The notes beneath the pieces were generated by a model. That model had not been told where the DNA came from. It ran no database searches and was given only the letters and a program-made list of their open reading frames with translations. This document shows positions 1 to 10,847 of a DNA stretch of 64,000 nucleotides, piece by piece (within the stretch, counting starts at the first letter, position 1; the number at the start of each line of letters is the position of its first letter). This DNA is from Asterella californica. Its lineage: Eukaryota > Streptophyta > Marchantiopsida > Marchantiales > Aytoniaceae. Location of the stretch: positions 31,776,001-31,840,000 of the forward strand of contig JAYKYS010000004.1 in assembly GCA_036924285.1 (NCBI GenBank), read 5' to 3'. The position numbers and the translations under genes are program-made.

Positions 1-129
1 AGCATAAAGTCATCTTGTGAAGGGGCGGAAAATACCCCTGCTACCCAAGTTCACGAAGGTGGAAGGCCACGGACCAACAGAGGTATTCATATCCGCAGAG
101 TAGGCTAGGCGAGAGAGCCGCGAAGCCCG

Positions 130-370
130 AGATAACTCGTGCGCGGAGTTTGAGGTGTCGGACGCGCGAGAAGACGAAGCGTCATGAACAGAAGGCGAGA
201 TGGCGTGCGTACAAAGGTCCGGCCTCTAAGACGTGGGGAGGCAAAGCGGCACACGTACTTAGGTCCGGCCTTGCAGACGGAGAAGGCGAAGCGACACGTG
301 CCCCTATGACATACCTGCAAGCGTGGGAAGGCAAACGGACGGGTCCCGAGACGTGTGAACACCTCGGAGG
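130..370. repeat. Degenerate GC-rich minisatellite, unit about 45 bp
   Basis: Three to five imperfect copies of a unit that starts near AGGTCCGGCCT and continues with GACGT/GACGG, GGAGGCAAAG and CACACGTAC-type segments. The clearest copies begin near 218, 262 and 306. The stretch is far more GC-rich than its surroundings. Open frames here on both strands follow from the repeat and composition, so I do not call them genes. The rest of 1-802 is AT-rich and shows nothing recognisable. Confidence 0.5.
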
Positions 371-799
371 AAATAGAGCATAAGGAGGAGGGAGTAGACA
401 AGGAAACCGCACGAGCGAGGACCAAAAGTATAGAGTCCAAGGTCAAACCGGCAGTTCAGTTCCCCAAACGGAGTTTGTTGATAGGGAGTAGAGTCGAAGC
501 CCCAACAGACAGATGACGTGGAGAGTTCAAGCTTGGTCTTCACCGAATGACAATAGAGCTCCACAACCACTAACAGTTCATTCAAAGTTTATTCTTGTAG
601 ACGAGGAGTTTGATTTTAGAGCTCCATATGCGGAAGAGGTCACCTCTTCACAAAACATGGTTTCTTTTGAACCTTGTCCACTTGATGTATAGTTCTTCAT
701 GAACTATTTCCGTATTCTAGACAAGTTATTTTTTGAACTTTGTTTTTTCTCTGGTCTTCTCAATACATGATTTTGTTTCTGTGTCAAGTTTATTGGAGA

Positions 800-802
800 G
801 AG
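800..802. repeat. Target-site duplication GAG, left copy
   Basis: The three bases directly outside the left CACTA end are GAG. The same GAG directly follows the right end at 12896-12898. A 3-bp duplication is the known signature of CACTA transposition. Confidence 0.85.
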
Positions 803-1020
803 CACTACTACAATTTAGTGTATTCTACGACTAAAAGATTAATGACTCGTCTATGATTCATGGTATATATGACTAATTTAGTCATTCTTTATATGATTGA
901 TACTTAGTTGTCCAAAATTCAGTCATTAATTATTCACTAAGTCGTATTAAGAATGACTTAGGAGAAGAGCGTGATGAAACGCATTAATCACTCACTCAGT
1001 TATATCAATAATGACTTGTA
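803..1020 (+). repeat. CACTA left terminal and subterminal repeat region
   Basis: After the terminal CACTACTACAA the sequence repeats TGACT or its complement AGTCA many times in both orientations, for example near 842, 871, 884 and 922. This array in both orientations matches the subterminal transposase-binding arrays of En/Spm elements. Nothing coding is seen until the transposase frame near 1650. Confidence 0.75.
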
Positions 1021-1649
1021 AAAGTATCTCCTAACGTGGCAAGAAGAAGTGATGCTTTTAAGAAAGAAATGAGTAAACGCGGCTTGAGCGGTAAAGAGTT
1101 CGCGAACATCACTTCAAACACTCGTGCTCAAACGAAGAGGGTTCTCCTGTGCAGAAGTCGATTTCACGTCTAATCTCCTTTAGCATTACGTGTAGAAAAG
1201 ATGAACGTGCGAAAGACTTTGCTAAAAAAACTTCCGAGAGTATATGCATATGCATTGTTCATTGCATCATTCAATTCGGTAGTAACAGGAAGAGCTGAAA
1301 TGAAGAGGGTTCTAAATGGAGTCGAGTTCACATTCAGAAGTAGAAACCAGAGCTATGATTCCATAACAGTGTTCTCCTTATCGATGATGTTTGTTCCGGT
1401 TTCAGTTTTTTTTATTTAAGTTTCTCTGTTGTAAAAGCCTCTCCGCTTGAGAACAGAATAGCGAGAGCTGATAGCATGGTGAATATAGATTCTCAAGAAG
1501 TATCTATCATTAGGTTAGCTCTCTAGGATCCAAAATGTTTGAAAATTCGTGATTCAAAGTTACGGAAACGCGAGAAGAATCGTGCACGGGAACAGAATTG
1601 ACCCAAAATAAGGTGTCCATGTAACTTATGCAAGGGCTTGAAACTGATT

Positions 1650-4600
1650 TTGATCTCTAAAGTGGAGATTCATCTCATCAAACATGGTCGTATGCCACTA
1701 TTACGCTGGTGGAAAGATCATAAATAGGAGTGGGATGACTCAGATGATGAGTGGAATACATTTTTTGGTGTTGGGACTTCTGTGGAAACTGAGACAAGAG
1801 ATTTGGGAGATGCAACTATTGAGGTTCCCTCTAACAGAGCTCATGCAGATGGTGTTCATGAGGTGGATACTCCTAATGCTCATCATGTCGATGTCTGTGG
1901 AGCAGAAGAGATTGATGTGACGAGAATGTTGGGAGAAATTTTTGAGCAATTAGATTCTACTCAGACATCGTTTGTTGATGAAGCAATGGATCAGGAGGAC
2001 CTCAGTGATTTCGAGTTCGAGGGGATGATTCAAAAACAACGAACAGTGTCTTCGAGATGTTTGTAAGCCTTTGTTTATTGGGGCTCGAATGTCAGTGCTA
2101 TCATTTGTGATGATGCTTTTGAACATTTGCTGTCAGCATAATGTTTCAAATGTGGCAGCGGATGAGATTTTAGCTCTACTGAAGTTGAGGGCTTTTCCTG
2201 AAGATAATGAGGTTCCTTCTCGATATTATCATGCTAGACGTTTGGTGTCCAAACTCGGTTTGGACTATGATTCAATCCATGCATGTCCCAAAGGTTGTAT
2301 TTTCTTTCGTGGCTCATTCTCTGCTCTTGATCAGTGCCCAAAATGTGGGGAGAAGATATACTCAGGCCAATCACGTCAGCCTGTCAAAGTTCTCCGTCAT
2401 TTTCTTTTGATATCGTGTTTACATAGAATGTTTCGAGTGAAAAGCATTGCCAGCTTGATGAAATGGTCTGCTAGTAACTACTCAACAGATGGTATGGTTC
2501 GACATCCTGCTGACTCAAGAGCGTGACAACATGTGAATCACGTTTATCCAGACTTTCATGCCGAACCTCGAATTTAAGGTTTGGATTAGCATTAGATGGA
2601 GTGAATCCTTTCGCTGATAAGAGCACTAGCTGGTCTACTTGGCCAATATTGCTAGTGAATTACAATCTACCTCCTTGGCTATGCACAAAGAGGTTTTTCA
2701 TTCAGCTGATTTTGTTGATTCATGAAAAAGAATCTGGAAATGGAGATAACATAAATATATATTTAGAGCCGTTAGTGGAGGAGTTAGAAAAATTATGGAC
2801 CGGAGTGACAACTTATGATGGAAGTTCAGAGGAGACAAACAAGTTTTTCAAGTTACGAGCTATGCTGTTGTGGACTATCAACGACTATCCTGCATTAGGA
2901 GTTATATCTGGACAGAGTACCAAATGTAGACTAAGTTGTGTTGTTTGTGGTCCAAGGGTGTCCAGTGACTACTCCAAGCACCTGCATAAACCTATATTTA
3001 TGGATCACAAGAAATGGCTATCGATCCAGCATCGTTACAGAAGCAGACGGTTTGGACATCATCTTAATAATGCAGCTGAAAATGAATCTTCACCAGCGAG
3101 AGTGACTGCAGGCGAGGTGTTGTTATGGGCTGATTTGAAAACAGCGTACAACGAAGCAGGCGGAAGATCTGGCGATCCTTCAGATCCATACAAACAGTAT
3201 GGGGTGAAGACGAGAAGCATCTTGTACAATTTGCCATATTGGGAGGTGAGTTGAATGATGAGTCATACCAATCCTGTACGTTTGCTGTAATTATTGGATT
3301 CTCTACAGCGCTCATACTGTTTTCAGCTTGGACACTTTACTCATAGTCCTCCCCTCCTGTTCACTCATGGGAGCACAGAACATCATCTCACTACTACTGC
3401 TGTAAGTATACACTAGACTCTAATAGTTCTACTTAGCTTTGGGACTATCTATTGATTATGCAAATGATATTTTTTCTTTCTCCTCTACATTTGTTTCCTT
3501 TTTCTAAGTTCTCTTGGTTGTTGTTTTCATTTCTGTGCCATGTACATTTAATACTTTAGTGTGATCCTAGTATATACTTTGTGATTTCTCTGCAAGCTCA
3601 CTGATCAAACTGCTTTCTAATTGTATCAATACTGTGATTTTCTCGTATACAGAAATTGTTGATTCGTCATCAAATAGATGTGATGCACACTGAGAGGAAT
3701 GTTGCAGAAAACATACTTAGAACTATATTTGGAGAAGAAGACAAACTGAAGATCAGGAAAGACTTACAAGAGCGCAACATTCGAAGAGACCTGTGGTTGT
3801 ACCCTCATCCAAATAGATTCAATATGTGGATGAAACCTATGGCTCCTTGGATTATGAGTCCTACAGAACAGAAAACTTTCAAAACACGTCTTGCTTCATT
3901 GAAAGTCCCCTCTGGTTATTGTGGCCGTCTCCAAAAACATATTTTAGAGAAAAGAATTGGACACATGAAGTCTCATGATTTCCACGTATTCATTCATCAA
4001 ATTTTACCTGTGACCATTCGAGATCTCATGAGGACTGATATACGAGTTATCATATTGAGATTGTGCAGACTGTTTAGGAGATTATGTGTAAAAGTTTGGG
4101 ATCAGAAAGATCTACCTATGCTGCAGGAGGATGCTGCTGAAACACTAGCATCATTAGAAATGCTCTTTCCTCCAACTTTTTTTGATAACATGCTCATTTG
4201 GTTCTACATCTAGTAGATGAACTAGACCTTTGTGGACCTGTCCACACAAGGTGGATGTATCCCATAGAGAGATATCTGTCTGTTCTTAAGAGATTTGTGA
4301 GAAATAGGACTAAACCAGAGGGAAGCATGGCTGAAGGGTACTTGAAGGATGAAGCAATTGGGTTTGCAACAGAATACATGGTTAATTTTGAGCCGGTGAA
4401 GTCACGAATCTGGGATGCCGGTGAGGATGAAGGAGTATCCATTGAAGTGGTAGAAGGTGCTTGTAAAGTGATTGGGTTAAGCACCATCATGTGAGACATC
4501 GCTCATAACTATGTACTACTGAACGTTGAATGCTTGCAACCATTCTACAGGTGATGTAAATATGGCTTGCATCTTCAAATTTTAATCTATTATCTTGGTG

Positions 4601-5395
4601 ACTTCCGTGAAACAGTGTAACATTAACTGATGTTTTGAGACTCATACAAGTGTTTTGAGTTTGAGGTTTATAATGGACTCGTGGCTGCTATGTATGCGCA
4701 GGGCTTGGAAAGACTTGGTTCAGCAAAAGAGGCTTACTGACGGGAGTACGTTTGCAGAATGGATACACGCTATGATTCGAAATGCTAGTACTGATCACGA
4801 AGAGCTTAACAACTCGATTGTTAGAGCATTGACTGTTCCACCGAAATTGAAGTGTCGAACGTATAAATGTATCAAAGCTTATGGGAATCACTACAGAGTA
4901 GATGAAGATAACGCATCAGGAGTTTCTTATAGAACGTATGATTCTGGTATTGCATGTGTTAGTCCTGAGTCACGAACTGAAGTGGGTATTTCAAATTGCA
5001 ATTATAGCTATACATGCATTTTGAAGCAGATTATACAACTTGATTATGGCCTTGGTAATTATGATCCTATTGTGTTTAGAGGTTCTTGGGTCCGTGTCCA
5101 ATGGGAAGGGCATGCTCCATCGATGAAGTTTGACGATCATGGTTTTCTTCTTGCAAATTTTAAAAGGTTACTTCCAGAACAGATAGACCCATTCGTGTTT
5201 CCTAATCATGTACAGCAGGTATTTTACTCTCCTGTTGATTTGAATGATGAAACGGGATGGTGTGTGGTACTACGGAAAGATGCACGGCAAAGAATAATAC
5301 TATGCGAGTCCTCTGATATGTTAAGTGGGGAAAATGGTACGTTTAGGACTTTAGAAGCACCGATACCAATATACACGAGCATCACTCTCTTTTGA
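1650..5395 (+). pseudogene. tnp2-type CACTA transposase, decayed
   Basis: This is the catalytic transposase of the element (Transposase_21/tnp2 family). In order I see: an N-terminal HLIKHGRMPL segment near 1670; KPLFIGARMSVLSF near 2065; a CPKGC...CPKC cysteine cluster near 2286-2350; RHPADS (2500); LALDGVNPF (2585); STWPILLVNYNLPPW (2635); an LLWTINDYPA block (2870); and LPYWE at 3245. A clean GT-AG intron (3246-3652) joins LPYWE in phase to KLLIRHQIDVMH. Then come a DUF4218-like block with HTRWMYPIERYL (about 4195-4490) and a DUF4216-like block with FRGSWVRVQW (5075) up to 5395. Breaks: TAG at 1725, a frameshift near 2035 in an A-run, TGA at 2524 where the family has Trp, a frameshift near 2575, and a frameshift near 4192. 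The family call is firm; loss of function is strongly indicated. Confidence 0.9.
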
Positions 5396-5569
5396 CGTGA
5401 AACCGCGGCAAGACATGCCATGTGCCAATATGATCCACACTGACTCACAAAGACCACTCACACGATATTGTGGGAGAGGAACAACAGGGAGAGGAACCAA
5501 GAAAAAACCCTTATCAAGAAGAAAACACGCGACGCAATGAATAGCCAACAGATGGGAAGACCCCATCAA
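5373..5569 (+). repeat. Left arm of a long internal inverted repeat
   Basis: Read in reverse complement, this segment matches 6282-6463 closely along its whole length, including CTCTCCCACAATATCGTGTG and GGATCATATTGGCACATGG. The outer end of the arm overlaps the last codons of the transposase frame (the C-terminal TSITLF and stop lie in it), so the present C-terminus comes from the repeat. The spacer is about 710 bases. Confidence 0.8.
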
Positions 5570-5650
5570 ACCTTACAAGAAAAAGAAAGACCCGAAGGGT
5601 CAAGCAACCAACGCCCTGAAGGGAAGAAGCTACTGGAAGTAACCAACGCC

Positions 5651-6775
5651 TCAAAGGGATTCACTATCGTTATCTGTTGATCTCTCAGTTTCATTTCCTG
5701 AGTCGTTATCGTTCGGTTCAATACTATCTAAAACTCCGATATTGGTTGGTAGGAAATGAGACCTAACTGTTGGCAATCGCCGGTCTTGCCGTGATTTCAA
5801 GTCAAAACATAGTGGATGTTCCGTGAGGAATTTATAAATGGTGGTCTCCGTGTGTCGTGAAAATTTCGTTGAAGGTGATCTTGGCAGTGACCGGACTTGC
5901 TTCGATTTCACGTCAAGAGAGAGTGGATGCTCCTTGAGAAATTCGTAGAGGATACGTCCTAATACTAAGAGTTTGAGAGTACAGGATTTTCCGAAGGTCT
6001 CACTCTCTATACATGATTTCTTGTGCGAGGCGCCACTTGACATACCTTGATGTGTTTTTGAAACTTGTTCTTCTTCTTGGTGAGGTCCACAAGAGAGCGA
6101 TGCTACTTCATGTTCACTTGTGGGATGCAACAGTTTTGATTTACCGGTTGTGATATTCTAGGAGCGATACACGATCTTACTTCTTGCGAATAGACCCGGT
6201 AACCAATCGCCTTCTTGGCGTGAAAAAAGACTAGTAAATGGTAAGTTTTCAACTGGGTCCTTCTTTTTCTTATAAGGTTCGATGAGGTCTTCTCATCCGT
6301 TTGCTGTTCATTGCGTCTTGTGTTTTCGTCTTTGTGAGGACCTTTTCTTGGTTTCTCTCCCAGTTGTTCCTCTCCCACAATATCGTGTGAGTGGGTTCGT
6401 ATGGATCATATTGGCACATGGTCGATCTTGTGTGGTTTCTCGTCAAAAGAGAGTCGATGCTCGTGAAAAATCAGTCGAAGGTGGTCTTGGCAATGGGCCA
6501 GTCTTACCGCGATTTCAAGTCCAAACAGAGTAGATGCTCCGTGAGGAATTTGTGAAGGTGATCCCCGTGAGGAATTTGTGAGAGTGGTCTCCGTGTGTCG
6601 TGAAAATTTTGTTGAAGGTGGTCTTGGCAATGGCAGGTTTTGCTGTGATTTCACGTCAAGAGAGAGTGGATGCTCCTTGAGAAATTCGTAGAGGGTGGTC
6701 TTCATGTGGATGCTCCTGGCACGCCTGTAGATATTGTCATAGAGTGGATACTCCGTGAGAAATTTGTGGATAGAA
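5651..6775. repeat. Imperfect tandem and direct repeats inside the CACTA element
   Basis: A unit of roughly 110-180 bp recurs at about 5783-5960, 6409-6500 and 6500-6700. Common cores are GATTTCACGTCAAGAGAGAG, GTGGATGCTCCTTGAGAAAT and GTGTGTCGTGAAAATTT. On the minus strand the repeats keep long open frames that encode a recurring peptide (EFLKEHPLSLDVKS, then PSTKFSRHTETT). I recognise no protein family, and the frames may be open only because the repeat lacks stops on that strand. Confidence 0.65.
6282..6463 (-). repeat. Right arm of the internal inverted repeat
   Basis: This is the reverse-complement partner of 5373-5569. By eye the arms agree at roughly 85 percent of positions, so the event is older than the element's last insertion or the region decays quickly. 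A transcript through it would fold into a long hairpin. Confidence 0.8.
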
Positions 6776-7289
6776 ATGAAATCTATTGAAATGGATGACG
6801 ATTCGACTGATCATTACAAGCTCAATGACATTCTGGACGAGAGTGAAGACCCAAGTTTTACAAAGAACGCGGATCAAGATTCATTAAGTGATGCGTCCTC
6901 TCTTAATGCGTAGGAAGCTACGAGGGTCAAAAATATTGCTGAACGAAAGAGAATTGAATCACGATTATTTGTTGGTCAAGGACAGAAAAAATGTGTAAGT
7001 TTGAACACTTCCTTATTAGTTCTTGTCATTTTTCTTGTCATTTTCCGAGGTTATGATACGACTATTGCTCTGCATGTGGTGGGGTAGGGTACAGGATGTC
7101 CAAATTTCAATACTTTAAGATTTGACGTAGTGCGACTGTGTGATGGGATTGATATAGAGTGAAATTTATCTTTTCAATATATGACATGATATTACTATCA
7201 CGTTTCTTACTCAATATGCAGACTTCCGGGACAAAAGGTGAGAAGAAGTCTACTTCACGACGAGCGAGGTCGAGCTAGTGTAACTGAAA

Positions 7290-9430
7290 GCACAATGTTG
7301 CCCAGAGTGAAGACGTGCAATCGATCCCACAACTATCAATTTCCCTACCCTACCACCCCTCTACTCTCGAATCTCTGGACAGAAGACGCTTCTGAAACCT
7401 GAACATCTTCGGAAGACGCTTCTGATGTCTGAATGTCTTCGGAAGACGAATGTCTGCAATTCGTATCAAGAGTGGATTGGATTTCCTTTTGTGTTAAGAG
7501 AGGCTTGGTACAATCCCGAGTGACTTGGTAAGTTGTTTGTTGTTTTGAGAAGCTTGAAGTTGGGAACCAGACCTGTGCATCCCGATCTTCTGAGCTTCTC
7601 AAATTCGCATTTTCCTAGAGAGACTAGAAGACTAGAAAGGCTAGCAGAATGCGCGAGAAGACGTGAGGGTCCTTTACGGGTCTCTTCTGTCCGACCCATA
7701 GTAGCCTATTCCTTCTTCTTCCCGAACTTAGGAGAGAGTTGTGAGAGGTCTTGCTGGCAAAATCTGGAGGGTCATGTCTTCTCGTCATGCAGCAAGCTTC
7801 TTCTGAGTGTGTATGAGAGGTGAGGAGTCGAAAGAACAGAGTGTGAATGTCTTGTGTCTGTTGTGAGGTTAGATTGCGTGTCGGAAATAGAAGACATGTG
7901 AGATCAGTGAAGAGAAGCTTGACGGCGGGAAGTCTTCCGAGAACATTATTGAATCAGAAGTTGTCCTGGGAGTCTTCCTGGAGGTCACTATCACCGCAGG
8001 AGCCAGCGACCATCTTCTGAACTCTTCATACACTCTGCTTCTCACATATCTTCTATCTTCTGTTAGGAAGTGTGATGTAATGCAAGGTGGGTTGTCTTCT
8101 TAGGAATCCATGTGATGCCTTGCTTAGTTAGGATTGTTTAGATATACGAGAAGAGCGAGGAAGCGCATGTCGACTCAGCTTCCCAGAAGACGCTTCCGTC
8201 TTCCGAAGCAGCACCAGGCGAGCCCACTATGAATGTTGAGCAGGAAGCCACCTCAGTGACACCCAAGGTGTTCACAAGGCTTCCCAGCTTATCAGAAGCT
8301 GAGTTAGGAGTTCAGGTAGAAGCAGATCAGATGGAGATTGCATCCGAGCAAACAGATTAAACAGCAAAGCGTAGAAGACAAGTGACATTTTCAAACTTAG
8401 TAGGAACCGAACATGCTATCTTAGGAGGTGACAATTTTAGTGTAATATTATATAGGTGATCATGTGGCAGAATAGACAGCACAGGAGTAACAAGGTGGAT
8501 GGCTAAACAGGAAGGGGAACCGCTTGCATGTGAGGTGGCAGCTTTTGACAGAGGTTCTTCCCATGTTCTCTTCCCTTCTCATCGCTTCTCGTCTCTTCCT
8601 TCCGTTCTTGTCTCATTTTCGTCTCCCCCGCTCTTCCTCGGTTGTTTGCAAGAAACCCATCGATCATTTTCTCCATCCCGCATTTTCCTTCTGTGAAATT
8701 GGGTGCGGAAGCGCTGTCCAATTTTTGACAATCGTCTTCTCGCTTCTTCCTTCCGTTCTTGTCTCATTTTCGACTGATGCATGTTCATTATCGTTCGCAC
8801 TAGGTCCTCTCATGTTTGGACACTTATCTCTCTTCGATGGTACACCGGGAAATTGAGATCCAACTCTCATTTGGTTAGGCCAACAATGAGTGTTGGTCAT
8901 CCAAGGATTAATTGGTGAAAACAAGTTCTGTCCCGGCCATGATCCCGAGATACATCATCATTAATCACAATTCAAGTCTTGAAGCAGAAAGAAATATTGA
9001 ATACACTGAAAGCAAAGAAGATCATTATACATCAAATACCATATATACATTTGTACTCAGACCTGGTGGTCATGTTGTCGGAGGGCCGTTATAGTTTCAG
9101 CCGGGAGGCAACACCGAGCCCCAACCCATGACTCCTGACGGCATCCAATTCTGTGACGACGATTGTGGACACAAAGAGGGAGACACTGTGTTTTGTGAAG
9201 ATAATATGTTGTCATCCACAGATTTCTGGTTCCCCACTTTGTTTATCTGCCTCCTTACAAACTAGGTTGTCGTTATTTTTCATCTTCTTCTTGAAGAGCT
9301 AACTTTTGGAAGTACTGTGTATGTTTGCTTCATCATTCAAACTGCATGACCAATGGACTAATATTTCTTTAAATCTATTTTCTTGAAGTTGCAAAATGAT
9401 GATTAGATTCTCCTAACTGATATTCATCTG
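7290..9430. other. Interposed segment inside the CACTA element, GAAGAC-rich, possible captured DNA
   Basis: This stretch separates the first exon of the second gene from its core exon and does not resemble CACTA coding DNA. From 7380 to 8230 it is crowded with GAAGAC/GTCTTC and GGAAGACGCTTC motifs. A plus frame from about 8150 to 8460 stays open except for TAA at 8358 and encodes a Glu/Ser-rich then basic peptide (EAELGVQVEADQMEIASEQ, then KRRRQVTFSNLVG). A segment containing CTTCCTTCCGTTCTTGTCTC is duplicated at about 8586-8622 and 8733-8774. Large intron, nested insertion and host-sequence capture are all possible. Confidence 0.4.
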
Positions 9431-10116
9431 CAGGACTTGGTGTAGGGTTCTCGTACACAGCTGAGAATCGTAGGAAACAACGTGCAGAAAAACGTAAATG
9501 GCTTCAATCTATGGAATCACGCAAGCAACAAAGACTTACGCCAAACTTGGTCCAGGTCAATTCAGATGGAGAGGTTACCGACGATGGTAGAAATGAATGG
9601 TTTTCGGATGTTCGACGAGCTTGTCTGTCTTATCTTGACCTTGGAGTTATAGAATACTCAAAACAATCTGGAACACATATAAACAATATGAAACGAGCTT
9701 TGGATGATAGATATGAGTATATTGGTGGGGAGTTACCACATACTTTCTTGAAGATAAAAGCTATGCAGATATTGAGAACTGAGAGAGATAAGTTGAAGCG
9801 ACTTTGAGAGACAGTCGGAGAAAAAAGAGCCGATGCTGAGTGTCCTCCCGATGTATCAGAGAACCAGTGGCTTTCGCTGATTCAGTATTGGACTTCACCA
9901 GAAGGACTTGCAAAGTCCACTCGAATGAAGTCAGCACGTGTTGCAGTACAAAAGCTTAATCACTCAGGCCGTACTGGATATGTAGGGTCAGCAAAAGAAC
10001 TTGTACGTATTGTTAATATAAGTATTAATGTATCCACACACTTACACAATCGGTCGATATAACTTTTTATGTTTGAGTGTTAAGAAATGCATTGTTGCTT
10101 GCTTGTTCCATTGCAG

Positions 10117-10212
10117 AAAGCTGATTCTGGTAAAAGTCCCAGCCATAAACAAGTGGAGGAACATGTCTTCACATCCAAAAGTGCCACTCAAGCTACCCCT
10201 CAAATGCCAATG
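10117..10212 (+). pseudogene. Exon of the CACTA second gene, intact copy of a duplicated exon
   Basis: The exon is bounded by TTGCAG and a GT donor and encodes KADSGKSPSHKQVEEHVFTS followed by KSATQATPQMPM. It is phase 0 at both ends, so skipping or duplicating it keeps the frame. A diverged second copy lies 640 bases downstream. Confidence 0.6.
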
Positions 10213-10756
10213 GTACATGATCATTCATAATCTATGTCTGTGTAACTTGTGATAGTTAGGTTCTTGATTATACATCTAATTACTACTTATTTCTGCATAA
10301 GTTACCTTATGCATCCAATTGTTCATTTACTCTTTTGATAAATTGGTTGTTAATTGTTGTGTGAATGGATGTTGATTTCCCATGGTTTATCTCTCATCGT
10401 TATCTTACATCCATTCACGAAACGTGGTTCACCTTAGATCATCACTATCTACACAGAACAGACGTGGTTTAGCTTAGATCATCACCATCTATGCACTATG
10501 TATGCATGTTGTAAACTGATTCATGGGCCATGTGAATTAAATCTTATAGTATATGACGATTAATTTGAGTTGAAAAATCCTCAATTTTATTCTGATTTTT
10601 TTCATGTTCATCGATAGCTTTTCACTCCATGTTTGGTGTTGATGAAAACATAGAGGTGCATGCCATATGAGAGTGTTATGACCGTGCATTTCTTATTTGT
10701 AAGTCTTTTTTAATTTATAAGTTACTAATCATATATTTACATCGTGCTTTCTTACA

Positions 10757-10847
10757 AAAAGCTGATTACAATAAAAGTCCGAATGAAGTGGAAGAACAAG
10801 TCTTCACATCAAAAAGCAACATCCATTATACAGCTCAAACATCCACG
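10757..10847 (+). pseudogene. Diverged duplicate of the preceding CACTA exon, acceptor lost
   Basis: It encodes KADYNKSPNEVEEQVFTSKS, clearly the same peptide as 10117-10212, and keeps the GT donor in the same place. The bases before it read TTACAAAAAG where the first copy has TTGCAGAAAG, so the original acceptor appears lost. This is a segmental exon duplication followed by decay. Confidence 0.6.

Noticed and set aside
8499..8924. Several overlapping 65-110 codon frames on both strands
   Set aside because: They arise from a duplicated pyrimidine-rich segment (CTTCCTTCCGTTCTTGTCTC) and have low-complexity composition.
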